From Pedobacter puniceum (lineage in GTDB: Bacteria; Bacteroidota; Bacteroidia; Sphingobacteriales; Sphingobacteriaceae), in assembly GCF_009674685.1 (NCBI RefSeq), contig NZ_WKJI01000006.1, forward strand, positions 1-64,000: a stretch of 64,000 nucleotides of DNA. The letters run 5' to 3'. Within the stretch, counting starts at the first letter, position 1, and each line of letters starts with the position of its first letter. The position numbers were made by a program, and so were the translations under genes. This document shows positions 1 through 9,006 of this stretch, in pieces. The notes under the pieces were generated by a model. It was not told the DNA's origin. It worked only from the letters and a program-made list of their open reading frames with translations, and did no database searches.

Positions 1-207
1 GAACTCAAAAAAATGCTTCGACTCCGCTCAGCATGACAAAATACTGTCACACTGGGCAGAGTCGAAGTGGGAATCGAAGGGGATGTCATCCTGAGTGCCT
101 GCCTGTCCGGTAGGCTAGGAGTCGAAGAGAATGTCACCCTGAGCGGAGTCGAAGAGAATGTCACCCTGAGCGGAGTCGAAGGGTAATAAATGCTTCGACT
201 TCGCATG
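1..207. repeat. Cluster of dispersed TGAGCGGAGTCGAAG-type repeats
   Basis: The core CCTGAGCGGAGTCGAAG recurs in several states. An inverted copy lies near 17-40, a degenerate copy near 56-70, a copy with a longer insert at 85-127, and two perfect tandem 27-bp copies at 128-154 and 155-181. Another partial inverted copy is at 191-207. No open reading frame is supported here. Elements of this sequence are common between genes in Bacteroidota chromosomes. Related copies occur near 21634 and 23890 in this window. The cluster sits immediately upstream of the polysaccharide locus. Confidence 0.8.
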
Positions 208-255
208 ACAAAATCAAGTTTAGGATAATTATAAAAAATAAAATAAACAAATTGA

Positions 256-263
256 TAATTTTG
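256..263 (+). promoter_or_regulatory. Probable -7 box (TAATTTTG) of the polysaccharide locus
   Basis: TAATTTTG matches the Bacteroidota -7 consensus TAnnTTTG and lies 24 nt before the ATG at 288. I see no clear -33 TTG at the usual spacing. It argues that translation starts at 288 and not at the upstream TTG at 252, which would precede the transcription start. Confidence 0.45.
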
Positions 264-287
264 CAAAGCTTAAAAGAAAAATACTAC

Positions 288-2792
288 ATGAATATCAAGA
301 ATATATATTTATACTTCATTCTCATTATTCTATCATTTAACGCTCTGCCATCTTTAGCACAAAATATCACACAACAAAATTTTTCTAATGTTCGTGTAGA
401 TGAGTTAACAGATGAACAAATCAAGCAAATTATCAAACAGGTAGAGTCATCTGGATTATCGGAGGCGCAGTTAGAGCAAATGGCGGCAGCCCGTGGTATG
501 CAACCATCAGAAATCCAAAAGCTAAGGGCTAGGGTAGAAGCTTTAAAGAGTAAAAGTTCAGCAACTGGTACTAAAGATGCGACAGTAAAAGGAAAAGATG
601 GTAGCAGAAGTAGAAGTTTTGAAGGCGAAGTAGAAGAAATTGCTAATTCAGATGATAAAAAAACAGAAACGGAGGCAGACGCTGCCTTGCAAGCTTTAAA
701 ATCTAAGATATTTGGTAAAGAGTTATTTTCCAATGCTGCAACTACTTTTGAGCCTAACTTGAGATTAGCTACGCCTTTAAATTATGTGATTGGTACTGCC
801 GATCAATTATTAATTGATATTTATGGTTATTCTGAAGTTAGCTATCAATTAACGGTAAGTCCAGAAGGTACTATCAATATTCCTTATGCAGGTATAGTAC
901 AAGTTGGTGGTTTAACGGTAGAAGCCGCTACTTCAAGAATAAGAAATAAACTTTCTCCTATTTATAGTGGTTTACAAACAGGTAATACTAAGCTAAGCGT
1001 TGCTATTGGTAATATCAGAAGTATTAAAGTTATCTTAACAGGCGAAGTTACCAAACCAGGAACCTATACTTTACCATCTTTAGCAACAGTTTTTAATGCT
1101 TTATATTCATCTGGCGGACCAACAGATAATGGTTCTTTCAGAAATATTGAAATTATCAGAAACGGAAGAAAGGTAGGCACATTAGATGTTTATGATTTCT
1201 TGTTGAGAGGAGATTTAAAAAACAATATCCGCTTGCAAGATCAGGATATTATCCGAGTACCTACTTATCAAAAAAGAGTTGAAATTGTGGGTGAAGTTAA
1301 ACGCCCAGCTATTTTTGAGATGAAAAACGGTGAAGATTTAAAAGACTTATTAAACTTTGCAGGTGGGTTTACTGAAAGGGCTTATCAAGCTAGAATCAAA
1401 GTCTTAAAAAATACAGCCACAGAGCGTAAAATAGCAGATGTAGTTGCTGACGCCTTTGCTACTTACCAACCAGAAAGTGGAGATAAATATTTTGTGAATG
1501 AGATATTAGATCGTTTTGAAAATAGAGTTTCTATTGTTGGAGCAGTTTTTAGGCCAGGAGAGTACGAGCTAACATCAGGTTTAACATTAAAACAATTGGT
1601 AGAGAAGGCGGAAGGTTTAAAAGAAGAGGCTTTTATTAATAGAGCTTACATTACCAGACTATTACCGAATAATCAAACAGAGCTATTGTCATTTGATTTA
1701 GGAAAGGTTATGAATGGCAAAGCTGCAGATATCACCCTTAGAAGAGAGGATGTTATTAATGTTTCTTCCATTTTTGAGCTAAGAGAAGAATATGCGGTGA
1801 GTATAGATGGTGAAATCAGAAGACCAGGTTCTTTTCCCTACGCAGAGAATATGAGTTTAGAAGATTTAATCATTCAAGCTGGAGGCTTTAAAGAATCCGC
1901 TAGTCCACAAAGAATAGAAATTTCTAGAAGAGTTGTTAATAATGGAGAAGCGGCAGCATCTGCATCAGCTAAAACAGCAGAAGTATTCCAAGTAGAGGTG
2001 AATAGAAATCTGAGTTTAGTAGCTGCCAAATTTATCCTGAAACCATTTGATATCATCACGGTACGTTCTTTACCAGGATATGAAATACAAAAGCAAGTAC
2101 GTATAGAAGGGGAAGTCTTATATCCAGGAATATACAGCATTACCCGTAAAGATGAACGTATTTCAGATTTAATCACCAGAGCTGGTGGTTTAACGGAGTT
2201 AGCCTATGCAGAAGGGGCTTCTTTAAAAAGAGAAGGCAGAATGGATACCCAATTAGATAAGGAAAAGGAAGACCAAAAGCTATTACAATTTAAAAAGGTA
2301 CAAAAAGAAGCTAAGGATAGTACTGCTGTAGAATTAGAAAATAAAGTAGCCAGGAATAATTTCGTGGGCATAAATCTTGAAAATATATTAGATAAGCCTG
2401 GAAAAAGAGATGATTTATTTTTAGAAGAAGGTGATATAATCTCCATTCCTAAGGAATTACAAACCGTAAAAGTAAGCGGTGAAGTATTATCCCCGAATAC
2501 TGTTATTTATACTAAATCAAGAGGCTTTAAGCAATATGTAAATAACGCAGGTGGCTTTTCACAAAATGCGCTAAGAAAAGGTTCTTATATCATTTATGCC
2601 AATGGTTCTGTAAGAAGTACTAAAAGATTTTTATTCTTTAACAACTATCCATTAGTAAAAACAGGTGCAGAAATATTTGTACCTAAAGCAGAAGAAAAGC
2701 GTAAGCTTACCCCTGCAGAAACGGTAGGTATTATTTCAGGTTTAGCTTCATTTGGAGCTATTATACTAGGGGTAATGAATTTAATAAAATAA
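288..2792 (+). CDS. SLBB-domain polysaccharide export protein (Wza-like)
   Basis: This is probably the outer-membrane or periplasm-spanning export component for the glycan made by the genes downstream. The 834-residue protein begins with a signal peptide (about residues 1-25, ending PSLAQ). A poly-export domain follows near residues 163-250 (VIGTADQLLIDIYGYSE). Several successive SLBB beta-grasp repeats follow, marked by recurring GEVxxPGxY motifs (GEVTKPGTY, GEVKRPAIF, GAVFRPGEY, GEIRRPGSF, GEVLYPGIY, GEVLSPNTV). A hydrophobic helix closes the protein (about 810-833). I chose ATG 288 because it begins the signal peptide and lies behind the -7 box. It is much longer than classical Wza (about 380 residues), as is usual for multi-SLBB proteins in Bacteroidota. 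No lipobox cysteine is seen. Confidence 0.88.
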   Translation: MNIKNIYLYFILIILSFNALPSLAQNITQQNFSNVRVDELTDEQIKQIIKQVESSGLSEAQLEQMAAARGMQPSEIQKLRARVEALKSKSSATGTKDATVKGKDGSRSRSFEGEVEEIANSDDKKTETEADAALQALKSKIFGKELFSNAATTFEPNLRLATPLNYVIGTADQLLIDIYGYSEVSYQLTVSPEGTINIPYAGIVQVGGLTVEAATSRIRNKLSPIYSGLQTGNTKLSVAIGNIRSIKVILTGEVTKPGTYTLPSLATVFNALYSSGGPTDNGSFRNIEIIRNGRKVGTLDVYDFLLRGDLKNNIRLQDQDIIRVPTYQKRVEIVGEVKRPAIFEMKNGEDLKDLLNFAGGFTERAYQARIKVLKNTATERKIADVVADAFATYQPESGDKYFVNEILDRFENRVSIVGAVFRPGEYELTSGLTLKQLVEKAEGLKEEAFINRAYITRLLPNNQTELLSFDLGKVMNGKAADITLRREDVINVSSIFELREEYAVSIDGEIRRPGSFPYAENMSLEDLIIQAGGFKESASPQRIEISRRVVNNGEAAASASAKTAEVFQVEVNRNLSLVAAKFILKPFDIITVRSLPGYEIQKQVRIEGEVLYPGIYSITRKDERISDLITRAGGLTELAYAEGASLKREGRMDTQLDKEKEDQKLLQFKKVQKEAKDSTAVELENKVARNNFVGINLENILDKPGKRDDLFLEEGDIISIPKELQTVKVSGEVLSPNTVIYTKSRGFKQYVNNAGGFSQNALRKGSYIIYANGSVRSTKRFLFFNNYPLVKTGAEIFVPKAEEKRKLTPAETVGIISGLASFGAIILGVMNLIK

Positions 2793-2879
2793 ATTTAAGC
2801 TATAATATCACACCTAGTATTTGCTTGTCGGAAGTTAAGAGTCGAAAATTAAATAATATAAAAATAAAAAAAGCCAAAT

Positions 2880-3947
2880 ATGGCAGAAGAAAAACTCAAT
2901 ACAGCAGAAGACGAAATCTCCTTAAAAGAGCTCATTCTTAAATTAAAAGAATGGTATCAATATCTTTTAACAAAATGGAGAACCATTTTAATAGCAGGTA
3001 TATTAGGCGGAGCTTTAGGTTTAGTTTATGCTTTTATTAAAAAGCCAGTTTATACTGCTACTACGACTTTTGTTTTGGAAGAAGGCGAAAGCAGTGGCGG
3101 CTTAGGTGCTTATGCAGGTATAGCTTCTATGGTGGGTATTGATTTAGGAGGTGGCGGTGGAGGTATTTTTAAGGGAGACAATATTATTGAATTGTATAAG
3201 TCTCGGAAAATGATACAAGAGACTTTATTAAGCCAGGATACTTTTGCAGGGAAACAACAATTGCTGATTGATAGGTATATTGAATTTAATAAGTTAAGAG
3301 AGGATTGGCAGGAAAAGCCCGAATTAGTGAATCTTAAATTTTCTGTTGATGTAAAAGGCTACAATAGATTAAGAGATTCTATAATGGGGAAGATTGTGGA
3401 AGAAATAAATGGAAGTATACTTCAAGTTGCAAAGCCTGATAAAAAACTTTCTATTATTAAAGTCGATGTAAAATCTAAAGATGAGCTATTTGCTAAATCT
3501 TTTGCTGATAATATTGTAGCCAAGGTAAACCAGTTTTATGTAGGAACGAAGACTAAAAAATCGATGGAAAATGTTGCTATTTTACAATATCAAACAGATA
3601 GTGTAAGAAGGGTACTGAATAAAAGTATTGGTGGTGTTGCTTCTGAAATAGATGCTAATCCTAATGCTAATCCTGCTTTCCAGACATTAAGAGTGGGTTC
3701 GCAAAAAAGACAGGTGGATGTACAGGCAGCTGGGGCAGTTTATGAGGAATTAGTGAAGAATTTGGAACTTTCTAAAATAACTTTAAGAAAGGAAAAACCA
3801 CTGATACAGGTGATTGATGAGCCTGTTTTTCCTTTAAAGGTGGATAAAGTTGGGAAGGCTAAAGGAATTTTTTTTGGTGGAATTTTTTTGGGGTTTTTAA
3901 CAACACTATTTCTAATAGTTAAAAGTGTTTTCAGAAATTCCATTTAG
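2880..3947 (+). CDS. Wzz/GNVR-type chain length determinant protein
   Basis: This is an inner-membrane polysaccharide co-polymerase expected to set chain length with the Wzy polymerase and hand the polymer to the SLBB exporter upstream. The 355-residue protein has the family layout: a cytoplasmic N-terminus, a first membrane helix near residues 35-53, a long periplasmic segment with helical coiled-coil character, and a second helix near 328-350 just before the C-terminus. The stretch EKPLIQVIDEPVFPLKVDK ahead of the second helix resembles the proline-rich end of Wzz proteins. No Walker motifs or tyrosine tail are present, so it lacks the kinase half of Wzc. It sits 87 nt after the exporter gene. 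Confidence 0.88.
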   Translation: MAEEKLNTAEDEISLKELILKLKEWYQYLLTKWRTILIAGILGGALGLVYAFIKKPVYTATTTFVLEEGESSGGLGAYAGIASMVGIDLGGGGGGIFKGDNIIELYKSRKMIQETLLSQDTFAGKQQLLIDRYIEFNKLREDWQEKPELVNLKFSVDVKGYNRLRDSIMGKIVEEINGSILQVAKPDKKLSIIKVDVKSKDELFAKSFADNIVAKVNQFYVGTKTKKSMENVAILQYQTDSVRRVLNKSIGGVASEIDANPNANPAFQTLRVGSQKRQVDVQAAGAVYEELVKNLELSKITLRKEKPLIQVIDEPVFPLKVDKVGKAKGIFFGGIFLGFLTTLFLIVKSVFRNSI

Positions 3948-3954
3948 ATTTGAT

Positions 3955-4983
3955 ATGAAGACCTACACCTTAAAGATTGTTGCAATCAAAAAAGAAACTG
4001 ATGATACTATAACCATTAGTTTTAAACAACCTGCTTTGAAAAAGATAAAATATATAGCAGGTGAATACATTACTTTGATACTTAAAATTAATGGCCGTAG
4101 ATATATTCGTCCTTATTCTTTCTCATCTACTACAAATGTTGATACCCATTTAGAGATAACAGTAAAAAGAGTTCCAAATGGCATCGTTTCTAATTACATC
4201 AATGACTATTTAAAAATTGATGATGTAGTTGAGGTAATGCCGCCAATGGGTAATTTCGTATTACCAGAGAATCATAACCATGAATCTGTATTTTTATGGG
4301 GAGCTGGAAGTGGTATTACTCCTTTAATTTCTATAGCAAAATATATTCTTTACCTTAAATCTTATACTAAAGTCAATCTCATTTATGGAAATAAAAATCT
4401 TAATACGACTATATTTTATGATTTAATTGAACAATTAGGTTTAGATTTTCCAGAACGATTTAAAGTTTGGCATTTTCATTCAGAATTAACTCAAAATGAA
4501 AATACAGGAATTATAAAAGGCAGGGTAAATCCAGAATTAATTATTGATAAATTCACTAAAAACGAATTATCAAATGGTCTCCATTTTATTTGTGGGCCAT
4601 CAGGGCTTAAAAAATCTGTTAAAGAGTTCTTAAAAATATTACAAATAAACGAAAATCAGATATTATCTGAGGATTTTGAGCTAATAAAAAGTCCTGAGGA
4701 TTTTAAAGAAATAGAGGATAGAAATATTAGAATAAGATTCCAAAATACAGAACATAATATAGAAGTTCCTAAAGGAAAGTCTATTTTGGAGGCAGCTTTA
4801 GATAATGAAATAGAACTACCTTATTCATGTCAGACAGGGAGTTGTAGTACGTGTAAAGCAATACTACAGTCTGGAGAGGTTAAGATGATTGGGTTGACAG
4901 AAAATCGTGAGGATTTACACAATAACGAATATTTATTATGCTGTTCTCATCCATTAAATAATGAAGTTTATCTCGAAATTTAA
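3955..4983 (+). CDS. FAD/[2Fe-2S] oxidoreductase, likely CDP-6-deoxy-delta-3,4-glucoseen reductase (E3)
   Basis: It probably supplies electrons from NAD(P)H to RfbH for C3 deoxygenation in CDP-3,6-dideoxyhexose synthesis. The 342-residue protein has a flavin domain first (RPYSFSS near residue 52), then an NAD-binding domain (GAGSGITPL near 116), then a C-terminal plant-type ferredoxin domain with Cys292, Cys297, Cys300 and Cys329 or Cys330. Known E3 proteins such as AscD carry the ferredoxin part at the N-terminus, so the order here is reversed and resembles PaaE-type reductases. ATG 3955 was chosen over 3925 because 3925 overlaps the preceding gene and would add a tail before the flavin domain. 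The functional call rests largely on the adjacent rfbF, rfbG and rfbH. Confidence 0.8.
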   Translation: MKTYTLKIVAIKKETDDTITISFKQPALKKIKYIAGEYITLILKINGRRYIRPYSFSSTTNVDTHLEITVKRVPNGIVSNYINDYLKIDDVVEVMPPMGNFVLPENHNHESVFLWGAGSGITPLISIAKYILYLKSYTKVNLIYGNKNLNTTIFYDLIEQLGLDFPERFKVWHFHSELTQNENTGIIKGRVNPELIIDKFTKNELSNGLHFICGPSGLKKSVKEFLKILQINENQILSEDFELIKSPEDFKEIEDRNIRIRFQNTEHNIEVPKGKSILEAALDNEIELPYSCQTGSCSTCKAILQSGEVKMIGLTENREDLHNNEYLLCCSHPLNNEVYLEI

Positions 4984-4989
4984 AATCAA

Positions 4990-5760
4990 ATGAAAGTAGT
5001 CATCTTAGCTGGTGGTTTAGGTACCAGATTATCTGAAGAAACAGTGCTAAAACCAAAACCTATGGTAGAAATAGGTGGAATGCCAATTTTATGGCACATT
5101 ATGAAGATTTACTCTTCTTATGGGTACAACGATTTTATCATTTGTTTAGGTTATAAAGGTTATGTGGTTAAAGAGTATTTTGCCAATTATTTTCTCCATA
5201 AATCAGACGTAACTATAGACTTATCTAACAACTCTTTAAAAGTTCATGATTCACAAGCCGAACCCTGGAAGATTACGTTAGTAGATACAGGCAACGATTC
5301 TATGACAGGTGGTAGAATTAAAAGAGTACAACCACACGTTGGTAATGAGCCTTTTATGGTTACTTACGGTGACGGTGTTAGTGATGTCAATATTAAAGAG
5401 CTTGTAAACTTCCACCAATCTCATGGTAAATTATGTACAGTAACAGCAGTACAACCATCCGGAAGATTTGGAGCATTAAACTTATCAGAAAACCAAACAG
5501 TCCAATCTTTTCTAGAAAAGCCAAAAGGAGATGGAGCTTGGATTAATGGGGGATTTTTTGTTTGTCAACCAAAAGTTTTTGACTATATAAAAAGAGATAC
5601 AACCATTTTTGAAAAAGAACCTATGGAAAATATTGCTGCCGATGGTGAAATGAAGGCTTTTAACCATTCGGGTTTTTGGAAGCCTATGGATACACTAAGA
5701 GATAAACATGAATTAGAAGAAGATTGGTCTAACAACAAAGCAAAGTGGAAAATCTGGTAA
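4990..5760 (+). CDS. rfbF: Glucose-1-phosphate cytidylyltransferase
   Basis: It makes CDP-glucose from CTP and glucose 1-phosphate, the first committed step to CDP-3,6-dideoxyhexoses. The 256-residue protein carries the nucleotidyltransferase signature at its N-terminus (GGLGTRLSEET followed by KPKPMVEIGG). It has YGDGVSDVN for metal and nucleotide binding and the sequence around EKPKGDGAWINGGFFV typical of RfbF. Its length matches the family (about 255-260). It starts 6 nt after the reductase gene and ends 1 nt before rfbG, so translational coupling in one operon is likely. Confidence 0.96.
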   Translation: MKVVILAGGLGTRLSEETVLKPKPMVEIGGMPILWHIMKIYSSYGYNDFIICLGYKGYVVKEYFANYFLHKSDVTIDLSNNSLKVHDSQAEPWKITLVDTGNDSMTGGRIKRVQPHVGNEPFMVTYGDGVSDVNIKELVNFHQSHGKLCTVTAVQPSGRFGALNLSENQTVQSFLEKPKGDGAWINGGFFVCQPKVFDYIKRDTTIFEKEPMENIAADGEMKAFNHSGFWKPMDTLRDKHELEEDWSNNKAKWKIW

Positions 5761-5761
5761 A

Positions 5762-6853
5762 ATGAGTTTTGAAAACATCTACAAAGATAAAAAAGTATTA
5801 ATCACTGGTCATACAGGTTTTAAAGGCTCATGGTTAGCTATTTGGTTAAAAGAACTTGGTGCGGATGTGTATGGATATGCCTTAGCTCCTTACTCTGATA
5901 TGGATAATTTTGTTATCTGTAAGTTAGAAGAACAAATAAACCATAGAGTGGGTGATGTTAGAAACTGGGAGGAATTAACAGCTTATTTTAAAGAAGTCCA
6001 ACCAGATTTTGCTTTTCATTTAGCTGCGCAGCCATTAGTTTTACTTTCTTACCACGATCCATTAAATACTTTTAATACCAATTTAATGGGTACGGTAAAC
6101 TTTTGGGAAGCGGTAAGAGCTACTCCATCAGTTAAGGTTGCGGTTAATGTCACAACAGATAAATGTTATGATAATAAAGAATGGGTTTGGGGTTATAGAG
6201 AAAATGATCCTATGGGGGGTAAAGATCCCTATAGTGCTTCCAAAGGTTGTTCAGAATTAATAACTACAGCCTACTTAGAGTCTTTCTTCAAATTAGAAGG
6301 AACTTGTAATATTGCATCTGCAAGAGCTGGTAATGTGATAGGGGGCGGAGATTGGGCCGCTGATAGAATCATCCCTGATTATTTTAGAGCCTACAAAAAC
6401 AATCAGAAATTAGAAATTAGAAACCCTTTTGCTACCCGACCATGGCAACACGTTTTGGAGCCTTTAAGTGGATACTTAGCCTTAGGTGCAGAGCTTTATC
6501 AAAAAGGTAAAGGTTTTAGTGGAGGCTGGAATTTTGGGCCAGAAGACATGACTCATTATTCTGTAAAAAATCTAATTGATGAGCTATTAAAATTAGACCA
6601 ACAAGGCGGTTACACTATACCTGAAAATCTTGAAAAACCTCATGAAGCTATTTTATTAAAATTAGATATCTCTAAAGCTATTGAGTTTTTAAAATGGAAG
6701 CCTGTACTTAACTTTAAGGAAACAGTGGCTTTTACTTTGGATGGTTATAAAGATGATATTCATAAACAAGTTCATGTATATGAAGCTAGGTTAAAACAAA
6801 TAAAAGATTATACAAATAAGGCAAAACTTAGAAATCTTAAATGGGCCCTTTAG
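5762..6853 (+). CDS. rfbG: CDP-glucose 4,6-dehydratase
   Basis: This NAD-dependent short-chain dehydrogenase converts CDP-glucose to CDP-4-dehydro-6-deoxyglucose, the substrate of RfbH. The 363-residue protein has the Rossmann glycine motif GHTGFKGSW near residue 17, the TTDKCYDN segment, and the catalytic YSASK (YxxxK). The RPWQHVLEPLSGYLAL motif is typical of RfbG. Length fits the family (about 355-360). Its last 13 nt overlap the start of the next gene in another frame. Confidence 0.95.
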   Translation: MSFENIYKDKKVLITGHTGFKGSWLAIWLKELGADVYGYALAPYSDMDNFVICKLEEQINHRVGDVRNWEELTAYFKEVQPDFAFHLAAQPLVLLSYHDPLNTFNTNLMGTVNFWEAVRATPSVKVAVNVTTDKCYDNKEWVWGYRENDPMGGKDPYSASKGCSELITTAYLESFFKLEGTCNIASARAGNVIGGGDWAADRIIPDYFRAYKNNQKLEIRNPFATRPWQHVLEPLSGYLALGAELYQKGKGFSGGWNFGPEDMTHYSVKNLIDELLKLDQQGGYTIPENLEKPHEAILLKLDISKAIEFLKWKPVLNFKETVAFTLDGYKDDIHKQVHVYEARLKQIKDYTNKAKLRNLKWAL

Positions 6854-7722
6854 AAAATATTCTTATAACAGGAGCAAGTGGTTACTTGGGTAAAAATCTA
6901 GTTAAGTTTTTACTTAGTGCTAATTATAAACTTATTCTTTTAGTAAGAGAAAATTCAAATCTTACTTATTTGGATTCTTTACCAAATACAAATAAGTGTA
7001 AAGTTTATAAAATAGGTTCAGCAGATTTTGAAACAATTTTTAAAGAAAATCAAATAGATATCATAATACACACTGCAGCAAATTATGGGCGTAAAGGAGA
7101 AAGCTTAAGTTCCGTAATAGAAGCAAATTTATATTTTCCGATAAAATTACTTGATGCGGCATTAAATCATAAAGTAAAATACTTTATCAATACAGATACC
7201 TCTTTACCTAAGGAGCTTAATACCTATTCTAGATCAAAAAAGCAATTCCTAGAATGGCTAGAAACGCTTTCCTTAGAAATAAATATTATTAATATTCAAT
7301 TAGAATATTTTTATGGTCCAAATGATGATAAAACTAAGTTTATTACTTTTTTACTAGATGAATTAAAATCAAAAAAAAATAAAATCGACTTTACTGATGC
7401 TACTTCATTAAGAGATTTTATTTATATAGATGATGTGGTAAGTGCTTATGCAGCCATTATAAATAAAATACAAGAATTTAAAGGATTTGTGAACATACCC
7501 GTAGGTTCTGGAAAAGCAATAATGCTTAAAGATATCATTAAAGAGGTGCAGAGTATTACAAATAATCTAGATAAGCAATTAAATTTCGGAGCAATACCAA
7601 TGAGGCCTAACGAAATCATGAAATCATGTGCTGACATTACATTATTGATGAAATTAGGATGGCAACCTATGTTTTCTTTTGAACAAGGAATAATTAAAAC
7701 AATAGAATTGGAAACTAAATAA
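6841..7722 (+). CDS. NAD(P)-dependent SDR reductase, probable CDP-paratose/abequose synthase (RfbS/RfbJ-like)
   Basis: By position it should reduce the 4-keto group of the CDP-3,6-dideoxy-4-hexulose made by RfbH and the E3 reductase, giving CDP-paratose or CDP-abequose. The 293-residue protein is an extended SDR with GASGYLGKNL at residues 9-18, the segment HTAANYGRKGE (about 82-92) and YSRSK as the YxxxK catalytic pair. The region SLRDFIYIDDVVSAY is typical of sugar-nucleotide SDRs. The start codon overlaps the end of rfbG by 13 nt and the gene ends 3 nt before rfbH, so expression is coupled. The following tyvelose-type epimerase uses CDP-paratose, which favours the paratose synthase role. 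That choice is inferred from context. Confidence 0.75.
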   Translation: MGPLENILITGASGYLGKNLVKFLLSANYKLILLVRENSNLTYLDSLPNTNKCKVYKIGSADFETIFKENQIDIIIHTAANYGRKGESLSSVIEANLYFPIKLLDAALNHKVKYFINTDTSLPKELNTYSRSKKQFLEWLETLSLEINIINIQLEYFYGPNDDKTKFITFLLDELKSKKNKIDFTDATSLRDFIYIDDVVSAYAAIINKIQEFKGFVNIPVGSGKAIMLKDIIKEVQSITNNLDKQLNFGAIPMRPNEIMKSCADITLLMKLGWQPMFSFEQGIIKTIELETK

Positions 7723-7725
7723 GTT

Positions 7726-9003
7726 ATGATAATAATTAATAATAAGGAGATTAACTTAAAAACATTTAGAACACCTGTAGCTGGTAAAGATTACATTCCA
7801 GTAACAGGTAAAATAATTGAAGAAGATGACCTACTGCTATGTATGGAATCTGTCGCAGATGGTTGGTTAACGGCTGGTCGTTTTTCTAACCAATTTGAGT
7901 ATGAATTTGCAAAATACTTTAACGCACCAAAAGCCTTATTAGTAAACTCAGGCTCATCCGCTAATTTAGTTGCTTTTTATGCATTAACCTCACCAAAATT
8001 AGGAGATAGAGCCATTAAGCCTGGAGATGAGGTAATTACAGTAGCAGCAGGCTTCCCAACAACCGTAAATCCGATAATTCAATTTGGCGCAATTCCTGTA
8101 TTTGTTGATGTGGATATTGCTACCCATAACGTAATGTCAAATCAAATTGAATTAGCCGTTTCTCCTAAAACAAAAGCGATTATGATTGCTCATTCATTGG
8201 GAAATCCATTTGATTTGGACGAAGTAATGAAAGTTGCCAAAAAATATAACCTTTGGGTAGTGGAAGACGATTGTGATTCTTTAGGCGCAACTTATAATGG
8301 TCAAAAGACGGGTACTTTTGGTGATTTATCTACATTCTCATTTTACCCAGCACACCACATGACCATGGGCGAAGGAGGCGCAGTAGTGGTAAATAATCCA
8401 GAATTGGCAAAAATAGCTGAAAGTTTTAGGGATTGGGGACGTGATTGCTATTGTGAACCAGGTAAGGATAATACATGTGGATGTCGTTTTGGGCAGCAAT
8501 TAGGGTCATTACCTTATGGTTACGACCATAAATACACCTACTCTCATATAGGTTTTAACCTAAAAGTAACAGATATGCAAGCTGCTTTAGGAGTGTCTCA
8601 GCTTAAAAAATTAGACCGTTTTATAGAAAAACGTAGAGTCAATTTTAATGCACTTTATGAAAGAATGAAAGAATTTGAAGATATTTTTATTCTCCCTGAA
8701 CCTACGCCTAATTCTAATCCATCATGGTTTGGTTTCTTACTTACCTTAAGAGAAGGTGATGCAGCAGATAGACACATGTTGGTACAACATTTAGAAGGGA
8801 AGAAAATTGGTACAAGATTATTGTTTGCTGGGAATTTATTAAGACAACCTGCCTATGCCAACATACTGTATAGAGTAGTAGGCGATTTAAAAAATACCGA
8901 CATCATTATGAATAATTCATTTTGGCTTGGGGTTTGGCCAGGCCTAGATGAAAGTCATTACGAATACATAGCCGAAGTAATTAGAAATTATATAAACTCT
9001 TAA
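7726..9003 (+). CDS. rfbH: CDP-4-dehydro-6-deoxyglucose 3-dehydrase (E1)
   Basis: This PMP- and [2Fe-2S]-dependent enzyme removes the C3 hydroxyl of CDP-4-dehydro-6-deoxyglucose together with the E3 reductase. The 425-residue protein has the DegT/DnrJ aminotransferase fold. At [13 protein letters not shown], His210 takes the place of the PLP-binding lysine of ordinary aminotransferases, the hallmark of this dehydrase. The iron-sulphur cluster cysteines are visible as Cys241, Cys243, Cys251 and Cys253 in [18 protein letters not shown]. The adjoining [20 protein letters not shown] is characteristic of RfbH. Length fits the family (about 437). Confidence 0.96.
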   Translation: MIIINNKEINLKTFRTPVAGKDYIPVTGKIIEEDDLLLCMESVADGWLTAGRFSNQFEYEFAKYFNAPKALLVNSGSSANLVAFYALTSPKLGDRAIKPGDEVITVAAGFPTTVNPIIQFGAIPVFVDVDIATHNVMSNQIELAVSPKTKAIMIAHSLGNPFDLDEVMKVAKKYNLWVVEDDCDSLGATYNGQKTGTFGDLSTFSFYPAHHMTMGEGGAVVVNNPELAKIAESFRDWGRDCYCEPGKDNTCGCRFGQQLGSLPYGYDHKYTYSHIGFNLKVTDMQAALGVSQLKKLDRFIEKRRVNFNALYERMKEFEDIFILPEPTPNSNPSWFGFLLTLREGDAADRHMLVQHLEGKKIGTRLLFAGNLLRQPAYANILYRVVGDLKNTDIIMNNSFWLGVWPGLDESHYEYIAEVIRNYINS

Positions 9004-9006
9004 CAT

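Noticed and set aside
284-733. A 149-codon open frame on the minus strand inside the exporter gene
   Set aside because: It lies antisense to a well-supported coding sequence with signal peptide and SLBB motifs, has no recognisable domain, and is typical of frames opposite low-GC genes. Other antisense frames (1874, 2204, 13400, 16361, 52303, 58701 and similar) were dropped for the same reason.
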